64,000 nt of DNA from Ruminococcus_C sp963590855 (GCA_963590855.1 CAVAQT010000013.1:1-64000), one strand, 5' to 3'. Numbered from the stretch's first letter, positions 1-9,074 are shown. Notes: generated from the sequence alone by a model not told the origin. Numbers and translations: made by a program.

Positions 1-59
1 AAATGGAACTTGTCGAGAACAGAGAATTGAAAAGCGAAGAGTGCCTTGGGGCTGTGTGA
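1..59 (+). CDS. 3' end of an upstream gene (partial)
   Basis: The reading frame beginning at base 3 is open from the window edge to a TGA at 57-59 and ends in ELKSEECLGAV. It stops 17 bases before the aminotransferase start, which is normal operon spacing. The 18 visible residues are too few to name a family. It could also be chance reading through a leader. Confidence 0.35.
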   Translation, partial: MELVENRELKSEECLGAV

Positions 60-76
60 AATTTGTGGAGGAAAGT

Positions 77-1342
77 ATGGAACTTAAACCGTTTGAAAAT
101 AAGGTCTGGCTTGCCACGCCGACGATGCACGGCGAGGAGCTTCAATATATGACCGAGGCATACGAAACCAACTGGATGTCCACGGTCGGCAAAAACATCA
201 ATGAGGTGGAACGCATCGCGGCTGAAAAAGCCGGGATGAAGTATGCGGTCGGTCTTTCTTCCTGCACCGCTGCACTTCATCTGTGCGTGAAGCTCGCGGG
301 CGAGAAGCTGTACGGCAAACCTGCCATTTCTCATGGCACGCTGGAAAAAAGACACATTTTCTGCTCGGATATGACTTTCGACGCAACCTTGAACCCCGTT
401 GTTTACGAGGGTGGTATTCCCATATTCATTGATACGGAAGCAGAATCGTGGAACATGGATCCCGTGGCACTCGAAAAGGCGTTTGAACTGTATCCCGATG
501 TCAAGATTGTTGTTTGTGCGGAGCTGTACGGCTTTCCCGGACGCATCGATGAGATTAAGAGAATTTGTGAGAAGCATGGCGCACTTCTGATTGAGGATGC
601 CGCCGAAGCGATGGGCGCGATGGTGGACGGAAGGCAGTGCGGTTCCTTCGGTGATTATTCCGCCATCAGTTATAACGGGAATAAGATCATCACCGGTTCG
701 TCAGGCGGCTGCCTGCTGACAAACAGCATAGAGGATGCAAACAGAGTCCGCAAATGGTCTACACAGGCGCGAGAAGCTGCCCCGTGGTATCAGCACGAGG
801 AAGTGGGCTATAACTACCGCATGAGCAATGTTATTGCGGGTGTTATTCGTGGGCAATATCCGCATCTTGAGGAGCATATTGCACAGAAAAAGGCGGTCTA
901 TGAGAGATACTGCGACGGACTGAAAGATCTGCCGGTGAAGATGAACCCGATCACAGCCGGGACGGAGCCGAACTATTGGCTCTCCGCGTTGATTATCGAC
1001 AAAGATTATATGTGCCGTCAAGTCAGAGACGATTCCAAGGCTCTTTACATAAAAGAAAAGGGCAAATCCTGCCCGACTGAGATATTGGAGACGCTGTCCT
1101 CCTTCAACGCCGAGGGACGCCCGATCTGGAAGCCGATGCACCTGCAGCCTATGTACAGGATGCATGAAGTGATTGGCAGAGACGGTACGCTTCGCTGCCG
1201 CACGAACGCCTATATCGCAGGCGGCGCGACGGATGTCGGCGCGGATATCTTCGAGCGTGGGTGCTGTCTGCCTTCGGATAACAAGATGACTGCGGAAGAA
1301 CAGACAAAGGTGATCGAGATTATCAAAAGCTGTTTCAATTAA
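77..1342 (+). CDS. DegT/DnrJ/EryC1-type PLP-dependent sugar aminotransferase
   Basis: This 421-residue protein belongs to the fold-type I aminotransferases that aminate nucleotide-linked 4-keto sugars for surface glycans. Visible marks are the substrate/PLP-binding region VGLSSCTAALHL near residue 70, the PLP-pyridine aspartate in LLIEDAAEAMGA near 175, and the probable Schiff-base lysine in SYNGNKIITG near 203. The ATG at 77 is preceded by GGAGG at 67-71; an upstream in-frame ATG at 41 lacks a ribosome site. It is followed 21 bases later by the initiating sugar transferase, a pairing common in clusters whose first sugar is an N-acetylated amino-deoxy sugar. The exact sugar is not determinable here. 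Confidence 0.88.
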   Translation: MELKPFENKVWLATPTMHGEELQYMTEAYETNWMSTVGKNINEVERIAAEKAGMKYAVGLSSCTAALHLCVKLAGEKLYGKPAISHGTLEKRHIFCSDMTFDATLNPVVYEGGIPIFIDTEAESWNMDPVALEKAFELYPDVKIVVCAELYGFPGRIDEIKRICEKHGALLIEDAAEAMGAMVDGRQCGSFGDYSAISYNGNKIITGSSGGCLLTNSIEDANRVRKWSTQAREAAPWYQHEEVGYNYRMSNVIAGVIRGQYPHLEEHIAQKKAVYERYCDGLKDLPVKMNPITAGTEPNYWLSALIIDKDYMCRQVRDDSKALYIKEKGKSCPTEILETLSSFNAEGRPIWKPMHLQPMYRMHEVIGRDGTLRCRTNAYIAGGATDVGADIFERGCCLPSDNKMTAEEQTKVIEIIKSCFN

Positions 1343-1363
1343 AGTTATCAAGGGGTTACACGT

Positions 1364-2059
1364 ATGTACGCGAGATTTTGGAAAAGGTTCTTTGATTTCA
1401 TACTATCTTTGCTTGCACTGATCGTGTTGTCACCTGTTCTTTTGATTCTGATTGTAGTCGGTGCAATTGCAATGAGAGGAAATCCGTTCTTTGTGCAACC
1501 TCGCCCCGGCAAAAAAGGCAAGGATGGACGCGAAAAGATTTTCTACTTAATCAAGCTGCGATCAATGAATAACAAACGCGGGGAAAACGGCGATCTCCTC
1601 CCGGACGATCAACGGCTTGGAAAGTATGGAGCATGGTTGCGATCCACATCTTTGGACGAATTGCCAGAGTTGGTCAACATAGTCTCGGGACGACTTTCGA
1701 TTTGCGGCCCCCGGCCATTCTTGATCAGAGATGTGGTTTTTATGTCTGATGAGCAGCGTAGAAGGCACGACGTTCGCCCCGGTTTGACAGGTCTTGCACA
1801 GGTCAGCGGGCGCAACAATGTTACATGGGAGCAGAAAATTGAATTTGACCTTGAATATATAGACAGAGGCATCACGCTTGTCGGTGATGTAAAAATCATT
1901 CTGCAGACCGTGGAAAAGGTGTTGAGACGCAGTGATACTGTCCGTGAGGGGACGGTGTCTGATATGGACTTCGGCGATTGGCTTATGCTGGAGGGAAAAG
2001 TCGATCAGGCTACATATGATAAAAAGCAGAAAGAGGCTAAAGAGCTGGTGGGGGTGTGA
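1364..2059 (+). CDS. Initiating sugar-1-phosphate transferase (PglC/WcaJ family)
   Basis: This 231-residue membrane enzyme would move a sugar-1-phosphate from a UDP-sugar to undecaprenyl phosphate, starting repeat-unit synthesis at the inner face of the membrane. It has one N-terminal membrane segment (about residues 8-32) and the family signatures LIKLRSMN, RSTSLDELPELVNIVSG, CGPRPFL and RPGLTGLAQVSGRN. The short form, with one N-terminal hydrophobic segment instead of five, resembles PglC. The C-terminal tail of about 40 residues beyond the core is unusual and unassigned. It lies directly after the aminotransferase, likely in the same transcript. Confidence 0.92.
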   Translation: MYARFWKRFFDFILSLLALIVLSPVLLILIVVGAIAMRGNPFFVQPRPGKKGKDGREKIFYLIKLRSMNNKRGENGDLLPDDQRLGKYGAWLRSTSLDELPELVNIVSGRLSICGPRPFLIRDVVFMSDEQRRRHDVRPGLTGLAQVSGRNNVTWEQKIEFDLEYIDRGITLVGDVKIILQTVEKVLRRSDTVREGTVSDMDFGDWLMLEGKVDQATYDKKQKEAKELVGV

Positions 2060-2063
2060 GACG

Positions 2064-2899
2064 ATGCAGATAGATGGGTGGACATATTATAACCACGCAA
2101 TGATACCGACTTCAGAGCCGCACGAAACACCGAATATCAGTCCGATTGAAAGCGGAGATATTTGGAAAGCGGGGGGGGTATTCCTTTATTTGCAAGGTGG
2201 ACAACCAATTGGGATTGCGGATATGAAACAAGTTTCTGGGCCTGCATTTTAGATCACGCTTTTAGTATCGAAGAGATCAAGGCAAAACGGAGATATGAAA
2301 TCAACAAAGGAAATCGCTGCTTTTATACTGCCCTGGCAGATAAGGACAAAGTGGGCGAAATGTACGATGTGTATGTCGAAAGTCTGAAAGGATACGCCGG
2401 GCAGCATGCCCCAATAGAAAAAGATAAATTTATCAAGCACTGGATACGCTCTATGGGAGAGCCGGGTGCTTCTATCATTGGAGCGTTTGACAAGGAAACA
2501 GGCAGGATGTGCGGATTTGCACATTGTATCAATCATGGAAGATATATACCAATATCGTCGTTTAAGACAATGGTGTCAGAGGAAAAGAACAATGTAAACT
2601 TTGCACTTATGTACGGTATATGCGAATTTTATAAAGAAGCCCTCACAAGTGGTTCTTACCTCTTTGATGGCTGGCGCAATATGCTGCATGATACTGCATT
2701 TCAGGATTGGTTGGAGAAATACTTTCAGTTTCGGAAGGCTTATTGCGCACTGCATATGGAATACCGTCCGGGATTGAAGCCAATTATAGGTGTTTTATTT
2801 CCGTTTCGCAATAAATTACAGAAGTATCGAAAAATATATAGTGTCCTCAACATGGAAGAATGCAGCCGCAATGCAATAGAACAGAGAACTAATGATTAA
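2064..2899 (+). pseudogene. FemAB/GNAT-like acyltransferase, frameshifted in a G8 tract
   Basis: The frame opened by the ATG at 2064 (GGGGGTG ribosome site just upstream) reads to a run of eight Gs at 2171-2178, then goes out of frame. The continuation in the next frame runs to 2899. One added G, or two removed, restores a 278-residue protein reading KAGG(G)IPLFARW across the junction. The middle has a GNAT/FemAB look, with GAFDKETGRMCGFAHC, then SYLFDGWRN and a basic C-terminus, so it may acylate or aminoacylate a sugar or peptide. The family assignment is tentative. The break may be a sequencing deletion, a phase-variable tract or true decay. Confidence 0.55.
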
Positions 2900-2979
2900 C
2901 ATTTGGCACAGCCGATTTACCGCGCACGATTTGAAGCAGATGCGGTTTCGTATGCGGCACAACAGTGAGGGGGAGAACG

Positions 2980-3834
2980 ATGAGTAATGAATCAATTGCA
3001 AGCGATAGAGTGAGCGACTTTCTTCCTTTATCCGTATCAATGTGTGTATACGGCGGCGATAATGCCGAGTGGTTTGCACAAGCGGTAGACAGCGTTTTGA
3101 ACCAAACTGTCAAGCCTGATGAAATTATCCTCGTGGTGGATGGACCTGTGCCGGACGGATTGAGCCAAATTATTCGGCATTACGAAGAGAACACATTATT
3201 TCATGTGATTCGCTTTGCTGAAAATAAGGGGCATGGTGAAGCCCGCAGAGCCGGACTTTCGCAATGTAAAAACGAACTTGTTGCCATTATGGATGCAGAT
3301 GATGTTTGCGCCAAAGACAGGTTCGAGAAGCAGCTGATAACTTTCAAGGTACATCCTGATGCTGATGTTGTAGGCGGACAGATAACCGAATTCATTGAAT
3401 GTGAAGATAATGTTGTCGGAAAACGTATTGTGCCGCAGAATGACTCAGAAATCAAGGAATACCTGAAAAGCCGTTGCCCGATGAACCTTGTTACCGTTAT
3501 GTTCAAGAAGTCCTCTGTTGAAAAAGTTGGAGGTTTTATCGACTGGTATTGCGAAGAAGATTATTACCTTTGGGTGAGAATGGCACTTGTCGGAATGAGA
3601 TTTATGAATATCGATGATGTTTTGGTAAATGTCCGGGTGGGCAAGGACATGTACAACCGGCGTGGCGGAATCAAGTATTTTCAAAGCGAGGCAAGACTTC
3701 AAAGGTATATGCTGGATAATAAAGTAATCAGCCGAACGACCTATTTGAATAATATAGCAAAACGATTGGCTGTTCAGGTGCTTATGCCCAATCGGATTCG
3801 CGGCTGGGTGTTCCGAAAATTTGCGAGGAGTTAA
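2980..3834 (+). CDS. Glycosyltransferase family 2
   Basis: A 284-residue GT-A glycosyltransferase that would add one sugar to the lipid-linked repeat on the cytoplasmic side. It shows the GT2 N-terminus LPLSVSMCVYGGDNAEWF, the nucleotide-binding DEIILVVDGP and the metal-binding DADD near residue 104 (IMDADDVCAKDRF). The acceptor-side sequence WYCEEDYYLWVRMAL carries the expected ED pair. The ATG at 2980 follows GAGGGGGAGA; a GTG at 2965 is less likely. Donor and acceptor are unknown. Confidence 0.88.
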   Translation: MSNESIASDRVSDFLPLSVSMCVYGGDNAEWFAQAVDSVLNQTVKPDEIILVVDGPVPDGLSQIIRHYEENTLFHVIRFAENKGHGEARRAGLSQCKNELVAIMDADDVCAKDRFEKQLITFKVHPDADVVGGQITEFIECEDNVVGKRIVPQNDSEIKEYLKSRCPMNLVTVMFKKSSVEKVGGFIDWYCEEDYYLWVRMALVGMRFMNIDDVLVNVRVGKDMYNRRGGIKYFQSEARLQRYMLDNKVISRTTYLNNIAKRLAVQVLMPNRIRGWVFRKFARS

Positions 3835-3893
3835 TGATATTGACGCAGGGACACTGCGAAAAGACTGTGTAAGAAAATAATGTGGGGACGATT

Positions 3894-4724
3894 ATGAAGG
3901 AAATACAGTTAGATGAGTTAAAGCAGATTGAATTAAATCTGCTGATAAAAATTGATGCAATTTGTAGAGAACATGGGTGGAAATATTCACTTGGTGGCGG
4001 CACATTGCTTGGAGCAATTCGACATAAAGGTTTTATTCCGTGGGATGATGATATAGATATCGCTATGCCGAGACCAGACTATGAGGCTTTTTTGAAGTAT
4101 GGAATTGAGCACGGAAATGAGCAGAGTATTCAAATTGTGTCGTCAAAGACAAACTCCTGCTATGCAGATATGGCGGCGAAAGTCTGCGATACAAATACAC
4201 TTATAGAAGAAGCCAACATAGATCGCGAGGGGCTGAGCATGGGGGTTTATGTTGATGTATTTCCTATCGATGGGTTGGGAGACAAGGATAATGCAAAAAA
4301 ACATTTTAACGCCATGAGGTTCAAACGAGAACTTTTGGTAGCCCGCAACTGGAAAAAGTTCTTTCGCAGTAAGACTCATTCATGGTACATCGAACCGGTG
4401 CGTTTTGCCTTTTGGGTTATGAGCAGATTTGTTTCGGCACCGAAATTGGTTGAAAAAGTTGAGGCATACTATGCACGGTTTCCGCTTGAGAAGAGCGAAT
4501 ACTCAGCGATTGTCTGCGGGAATTACCGTGAAAAGGAAATTTTCCCGACAGAAGTTCACAATACTTTTGCCGAGGTCGAGTTTGAGGGGAAACGGTTTAT
4601 GGCTTATGCGAAGTATGACGAGTATCTGAAAGGCATCTATGGCGATTATATGAAGCTTCCTCCAAAGGAGGAACAGGTGAGTCACCATTTGTTTAAAGCA
4701 TATAAACGGAGTGAAGGAGAATAA
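3894..4724 (+). CDS. licD: LicD-family phosphotransferase (first copy)
   Basis: This 276-residue protein carries the LicD core GGGTLLGAIRHKGFIPWDDD with the acidic metal-binding stretch DDDIDIAMP at about residues 50-58. LicD proteins transfer phosphocholine, or related phospho-alcohol groups, from a CDP carrier onto a glycan. The ATG at 3894 sits behind GTGGGGA. The next gene, four bases after its stop, is a CDP-alcohol-type cytidylyltransferase, so the pair may make and use one activated group. The phospho-group itself is not known, since no choline kinase is present in the window. Confidence 0.85.
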   Translation: MKEIQLDELKQIELNLLIKIDAICREHGWKYSLGGGTLLGAIRHKGFIPWDDDIDIAMPRPDYEAFLKYGIEHGNEQSIQIVSSKTNSCYADMAAKVCDTNTLIEEANIDREGLSMGVYVDVFPIDGLGDKDNAKKHFNAMRFKRELLVARNWKKFFRSKTHSWYIEPVRFAFWVMSRFVSAPKLVEKVEAYYARFPLEKSEYSAIVCGNYREKEIFPTEVHNTFAEVEFEGKRFMAYAKYDEYLKGIYGDYMKLPPKEEQVSHHLFKAYKRSEGE

Positions 4725-4728
4725 GAAA

Positions 4729-5442
4729 ATGTCAACCATTGCAATTTTGACTGCCGGAGGCATAGGGTCACGTACCCATCAGGACATCCCAAAGCAGTTT
4801 CTGAATGTTGATAATAAGCCGATTATCATCTATACCCTTGAAGCGTTTCAGCAGCATCCGAACATTGATGAAATATGCGTTGCGATTTTGGAAGGCTGGG
4901 ATCAAATACTTTGGGCATACGCTAAGCAGTTCAACATAACGAAACTGAAATACGTTGTGCTTGGCGGGGCAACAGGACAGGAATCTATTTTTAACGGACT
5001 TAAAGCGATTCGAAAAGCCCATGAAGATGATGACATTGTGATTGTTCATGATGGAAATCGTCCAATGGTGAGCCAGGATGTTATAACGGATAACCTTGTA
5101 AAACAGAAAAAATTTGGTTCTGCTGTAGCAGCGATTCCTTGTACCGAAGTTGTTTTTGTTTCTGAAAACAAACTGGATTCCGACAAGTCTATCCCTCGTG
5201 AGAATCTGCAGAGAACGCAGACTCCGCATTCCTACACATTAGGAGATTTGTGGGAGGCACATATGAAAGCAAAGGAGCTTGGCATTACGAATACGGCTGC
5301 TTCGTGTTCATTGATGGAGGCACTTGGGATGAGAACATATTTTTCAAAGGGTTCTGAAAAGAATCTTAAAATTACAACGGTTGAGGATATTGAGATTTTT
5401 AAGGCTTATCTGAAAACAGACAAGGACAACTGGCTGAAATAG
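4729..5442 (+). CDS. IspD/TarI-like cytidylyltransferase
   Basis: A 237-residue enzyme of the IspD/TarI fold, expected to join CTP and a polyol phosphate (ribitol-5-phosphate or similar) to give a CDP-polyol. It has the CTP-binding loop ILTAGGIGSRTHQDIPKQF, VLGGATGQESIFNGL and VHDGNRPMV, with the late lysine region SEKNLKITTVEDIEIF. The ATG at 4729 is chosen because AAGGAGA ends about nine bases before it; the ATG at 4711 overlaps the licD end and lacks a site. Position between licD and an epimerase supports a surface-glycan role, not isoprenoid synthesis. Confidence 0.82.
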   Translation: MSTIAILTAGGIGSRTHQDIPKQFLNVDNKPIIIYTLEAFQQHPNIDEICVAILEGWDQILWAYAKQFNITKLKYVVLGGATGQESIFNGLKAIRKAHEDDDIVIVHDGNRPMVSQDVITDNLVKQKKFGSAVAAIPCTEVVFVSENKLDSDKSIPRENLQRTQTPHSYTLGDLWEAHMKAKELGITNTAASCSLMEALGMRTYFSKGSEKNLKITTVEDIEIFKAYLKTDKDNWLK

Positions 5443-5452
5443 GGTGACACTG

Positions 5453-6517
5453 ATGGAATTATACGATAATAAGCTTTATTTGGAAGATGTAAGCTATGTT
5501 GCAAAACTGAATTTGCCATGGGAAAAACTCGTGGGAAAACGCCTTATGCTGTCCGGGGCGACAGGCCTTATCGGGAGTTTCCTTGTTGATGTTCTGATGG
5601 AAAAGAATGCTGCTGATGCATTGAATTGTACAGTGTATGCCCTCGGTCGAAACGAAAAAAAAGCAAAGGAACGTTTCAGTAGGTATGCGGATAACGCACA
5701 TCTTGTTTTTATACCGTATGATGTGAAATATCCTCTTGAGAGTAAGGATATAGGCGCTGTTGATTATATTCTCCATCTTGCGTCGAACACACATCCGATG
5801 CAGTATTCAACAGATCCGATAGGAACTATAACTACAAATATTATCGGCGTTCAGAATATGCTGGACTTTGCCGTGGAGCATGATTCCACCCGTTTTGCAT
5901 TTGCGTCATCATGTGAAATTTATGGAGAAAACCGCGGAGATGCTGAGTTCTTTGGCGAAAACTACTGCGGCTATATTGACTCTAACACATTGAGAGCCGG
6001 TTATCCGGAGAGCAAGCGCTGCGGAGAGGCATTGTGCCAGGCCTATAAAGCACAGAAAGGTCTGGATGTAGTTGTTCCGCGGCTTACCCGTTCTTATGGA
6101 CCGACGATGCTGATGTCAGACACAAAGGCGATAAGTCAGTTCATAAAAAAGGGACTTGCAGGAGAGGACATTGTATTGATGTCGGCTGGTACTCAGTACT
6201 ATAGCTATCAATATGTTGCTGATTCTGTTGCTGGACTTCTTACTGCCCTTTTAAAGGGCGAAAGCGGGGAAGCTTATAACATTGCAGAAGCGCATAGCGA
6301 TATCATGCTGAAGGATCTGGCAGCAATCATTGCCGGAATCAACGGGAAAAAAGTCGTGTTCGAAATCCCAAACGCGATAGAAGCGGCAGGGTATAGTACG
6401 GCGACAAAAGCCCGGCTGGATGGAAGTAAGCTGCAAGCTCTTGGCTGGAAACCGAAATATGATATAAATGGGGGACTGAAGAGAACGATTGATATTCTTA
6501 AAAGCCTGAATGAATAA
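5453..6517 (+). CDS. NAD-dependent epimerase/dehydratase (extended SDR)
   Basis: A 354-residue extended short-chain dehydrogenase with a Rossmann dinucleotide loop LSGATGLIGSFLVDVL near residue 32, the catalytic serine region ASSCEIYGE, and YxxxK as Y-PESK (GYPESKRCGEA) near 187. It would oxidise/epimerise a nucleotide sugar or the CDP-alcohol made by the gene before it. In comparable clusters a TarI-like gene is followed by a reductase that makes the polyol phosphate, so this could supply or modify that substrate. The ATG at 5453 follows AGGGTGA; GTG 5444 is the alternative start. Confidence 0.8.
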   Translation: MELYDNKLYLEDVSYVAKLNLPWEKLVGKRLMLSGATGLIGSFLVDVLMEKNAADALNCTVYALGRNEKKAKERFSRYADNAHLVFIPYDVKYPLESKDIGAVDYILHLASNTHPMQYSTDPIGTITTNIIGVQNMLDFAVEHDSTRFAFASSCEIYGENRGDAEFFGENYCGYIDSNTLRAGYPESKRCGEALCQAYKAQKGLDVVVPRLTRSYGPTMLMSDTKAISQFIKKGLAGEDIVLMSAGTQYYSYQYVADSVAGLLTALLKGESGEAYNIAEAHSDIMLKDLAAIIAGINGKKVVFEIPNAIEAAGYSTATKARLDGSKLQALGWKPKYDINGGLKRTIDILKSLNE

Positions 6518-6532
6518 TAGCCGGAGGAAGAA

Positions 6533-7333
6533 ATGAAAATAGCTGTATTAGTCACGACAATGCACCAAACAGATGCGTCAAAGTTCAGACTTATGAACCT
6601 TCAGACAGACGCAGTGATCGCCAATCAGACGGATCGGAATGAGATCATGGAGGAAACTTTTGACAGTCATAATGTCAGACTTGTCTCTACGACTACGCGG
6701 GGAGTGAGCAGAAACAGAAATATTGCGCTTGCTCATCTGGCTCAGGATGCTGATATAGCTGTCTTTTCTGATGATGACCTTGTGTTTGACGATGACTATG
6801 CAGATAAAATCGTGAGAGAATTTGACAAACATCCAGAGGCGGATGCAATCAAATTCAATCTGCATGATCTTTCGGAAACGCGCAAAATCAGCATGAAGCG
6901 AATAGAAAAATTTGAAAAAGCCACAAGAAGAAATATGTCATCAGGGGGTGTGGGGGGGGTTGCTGTAAAATCCAACATACTTAAAAAATATAATCTCCAT
7001 TTCCATGAAAATTTTGGACCTGGGACAGAGAATATCTGCGGAGAGGACACGATCTTTTTAATGGAAATGATTGATAAGAAAGTGAGGTTCTATCGTTCGC
7101 CGGTGGACATCGCCGGCATAGATCAGACGGAAAGCTGTTGGTTTACCGGTCATAATGCGAGATTCTTTGAAACGGCTGGAATGGTGATAGATACCATTTA
7201 TCCGGCTATTTCAAGATTGCTCGTGGTTCGAAGCGCGTATAGGTTTACAAAACGGTCAGACTGCGATATGAGCTTCTGCGATATTTTGAAGAGTTACTAC
7301 AGAGGGATACGCAAGAACAGGACAAAGGATTAA
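6533..7333 (+). CDS. Glycosyltransferase family 2-like
   Basis: A 266-residue GT-A-type glycosyltransferase. Seen are a short beta strand MKIAVLVTTMHQTD, a GVSRNRNIAL segment typical of GT2 helix 3, the metal-binding FSDDDLVFDDDY near residue 82, and CGEDTIFLMEM as the general-base region. A run of eight Gs at 6952-6959 encodes part of SSGGVGGVAVKSN and is in frame here. The ATG at 6533 lies behind GGAGGAAGA. It is the last gene before the IS110 insertion. Confidence 0.82.
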   Translation: MKIAVLVTTMHQTDASKFRLMNLQTDAVIANQTDRNEIMEETFDSHNVRLVSTTTRGVSRNRNIALAHLAQDADIAVFSDDDLVFDDDYADKIVREFDKHPEADAIKFNLHDLSETRKISMKRIEKFEKATRRNMSSGGVGGVAVKSNILKKYNLHFHENFGPGTENICGEDTIFLMEMIDKKVRFYRSPVDIAGIDQTESCWFTGHNARFFETAGMVIDTIYPAISRLLVVRSAYRFTKRSDCDMSFCDILKSYYRGIRKNRTKD

Positions 7334-7445
7334 GGGGAAAGCGGGTAAAGTCCAATGGTATGAAGTCAAGTAGGTGATGCGAAAAAATTTTGAAGAAAAG
7401 CGGGGGAAACGCATCATACGGGCCACAAAAAGGCAACACCAATCC

Positions 7446-7480
7446 AGGCCCTGCCCCTGAGGAATTTTGAAACAGGGCCT
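7446..7480. other. Hairpin at the downstream side of the IS110 transposase gene
   Basis: AGGCCCTG at 7446-7453 pairs with CAGGGCCT at 7473-7480 around a 19-base loop. There is no T run on either strand, so it is not a clear terminator. It lies in the 173-bp stretch between the glycosyltransferase stop and the transposase stop, and probably belongs to the right end of the insertion sequence. Confidence 0.45.
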
Positions 7481-7506
7481 CAATGTCGGAGCGGCAAGCG
7501 GTACGC

Positions 7507-8733
7507 TTAACCTTCCGGCGGGATATACAGGCGGTTGTCCTTCAGCAGTCGAAAGACCAACCGGACCAGTTTTCTGGCAGTTAAGGCGAGTGCGCGTTTG
7601 TGCTGGCACTTGTTGACCTCGTGAAATTTGAGGTCATAGTAGCGCCGAAACTCGGGGTCGCATCTTCTCACGGAGTTGGCGGCTTCCAGCAGATAGTAGC
7701 GGAGATAGCGGTTGCCGGACTTGATCAGGTGTGTATGTTCGGCTTCAAAGTCGCCGGACTGATTTCTGTGCCAGACAAGACCGGCAAATTTGGCAACAGA
7801 GGCTTGAGAGTCAAAACGGTGGACGTTGCCGATCTCAGCGATGATGCCTGCGGAGTAGACCTTGCCAATGCCGGGAATGGATGTCAGCGTATTTGGGATA
7901 ATCTCAAACTGCTGCTCAATGGCCTTGTCCAAATCTTTGACCTGCTCCTTCAAGGCCCGCATGAAAGCGATAGAAACGGCCATCGCCTGATTCACGGTGT
8001 CGTTCACGGTCCTGGGCAGACGGTAGGATCCTCGAGCCGCAGCCTGCACCGCTTTGGCGGCGGCATCCGGGTCGGCAAAGCGGCCTCGGCCTGCTTCGGA
8101 AATAAAGGCGGTCAGTTCGTCCAAATCGGCGTTTGCCAGTTCGTCCACGGTCTCAAACCGCTCCATGAGCGCGATGGTGGTGGCGCTGGTATTCTGAATG
8201 TCTCTGGCCTGTGCAATACCGGAGCACTTGAGGAACAGATAGTTGGCAAACCGCTGTTTCTCGCGGGTCAGGTTCTGAATGATGTCAAATCTGGCTCTGG
8301 TAAGCGTTCTGAGCGCCTGGTAGCGATAGTCGTCCATATAGACCTCCCTGGCAATTCTGCCGAAACGGAGATGGTCGGCGATCACAAAGGCGTCCACAAA
8401 ATCATTCTTTGGCAGGTCAGGGTAGGCTTCCTTGAATTTCCGAACCTGCTTTGGATTCAAGACGTGGATCTTCCGCTGGAACCGGCCTAAGCCGCCATCC
8501 TCACGGAGCGCGTAAACAAGGCTGTCTCCGTAGATGGAGGTAGCTTCCAGACCGATCACCACATCGCTGAGCTGCATGGTGCTCAGGGCCGACACGATTC
8601 TCTCTGAGAGTATTTTAGCACCGCCAAGGTTGTTTTGCACGGAAAAGCTGGAGTGCTTGCTTCCGTCCGGCTTCATCAGGTAGGCAACATTGTTCTTGCT
8701 GCTCACATCAATGCCAACGAATAATGGATTCAT
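7507..8733 (-). CDS. IS110-family transposase (DEDD recombinase)
   Basis: A 408-residue transposase with the N-terminal RuvC-like DEDD domain (FVGIDVSSKNN at residue 6, VIGLEATSIY, then KNDFVDAFVIADHLRFG) and the C-terminal Tnp_20 domain with LTSIPGIGKVYSAGIIAEIG and FAGLVWHRNQSGDF, carrying the catalytic serine region near HLIKSGNRYLR. IS110 enzymes exchange strands using a bridge RNA. The ATG at 8733 is preceded on the - strand by GGGGAGGTG; a longer frame to 8856 runs through the non-coding end and is rejected. Length matches the family and no frameshift is seen, so it may be active. Confidence 0.95.
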   Translation of the reverse strand: MNPLFVGIDVSSKNNVAYLMKPDGSKHSSFSVQNNLGGAKILSERIVSALSTMQLSDVVIGLEATSIYGDSLVYALREDGGLGRFQRKIHVLNPKQVRKFKEAYPDLPKNDFVDAFVIADHLRFGRIAREVYMDDYRYQALRTLTRARFDIIQNLTREKQRFANYLFLKCSGIAQARDIQNTSATTIALMERFETVDELANADLDELTAFISEAGRGRFADPDAAAKAVQAAARGSYRLPRTVNDTVNQAMAVSIAFMRALKEQVKDLDKAIEQQFEIIPNTLTSIPGIGKVYSAGIIAEIGNVHRFDSQASVAKFAGLVWHRNQSGDFEAEHTHLIKSGNRYLRYYLLEAANSVRRCDPEFRRYYDLKFHEVNKCQHKRALALTARKLVRLVFRLLKDNRLYIPPEG

Positions 8734-8757
8734 AATTTTCACCTCCCCGCATGGAGA

Positions 8758-9035
8758 TTTCAGGCCAGCAGGCTTTGAGATACCCATGATAACCGGAGCA
8801 TCAGCAACCTCGCGTATCAGAATCATTCCGGAGCAGACCGATGCGATAGCCCTCACTGCTGAAAGGGCGGCCTCGTCTCCGGCAAACAGCCAATGAGTTT
8901 GCAGCTAACTTCCGGCCCAGGGGAACGGACTTTGAATGAAGCAGCCTTACGGCTCAACCGGAGGTTTAAGAACTTGACCCTGCTGTCCTACAGCTATTGT
9001 ATCACGGGTATCTCATAGCCTGCTGATACCTGAAA
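8758..9035 (-). ncRNA. Candidate IS110 bridge RNA region bounded by a long inverted repeat
   Basis: Arms at 8758-8791 and 9000-9035 are inverted copies of one another, matching at about 31 of 36 positions (shared core GGCTWTGAGATACCC), with 208 bases between. Read from the transposase strand the stretch ends about 25 bases before the transposase ATG. IS110-group elements encode the bridge RNA in exactly this upstream non-coding end. The long closing stem and the extra short stems between the arms fit a folded RNA; the guide loops themselves could not be assigned. Confidence 0.5.
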
Positions 9036-9074
9036 TTATTAACTTTGAAACTTATTATACGAGGAGGTGTTAAT

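Larger units (their letters stand above)
7400..9040 (-). mobile_element. IS110-family insertion sequence (approximate limits)
   Basis: One transposase gene read opposite to the glycan operon is flanked by about 100 bases downstream and about 300 bases upstream without genes. IS110 elements lack long terminal inverted repeats and usually make no target duplication, so the ends cannot be fixed from one copy. The longer non-coding end lies 5' of the transposase, as in the IS110 subgroup. It sits between two intact glycosyltransferase genes and leaves the ribosome site of the next one intact. Confidence 0.75.

Noticed and set aside
7600..8490. 296-residue + strand frame opposite the IS110 transposase
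   Set aside because: It is the mirror of the transposase coding strand, lacks a ribosome site and has no family resemblance.
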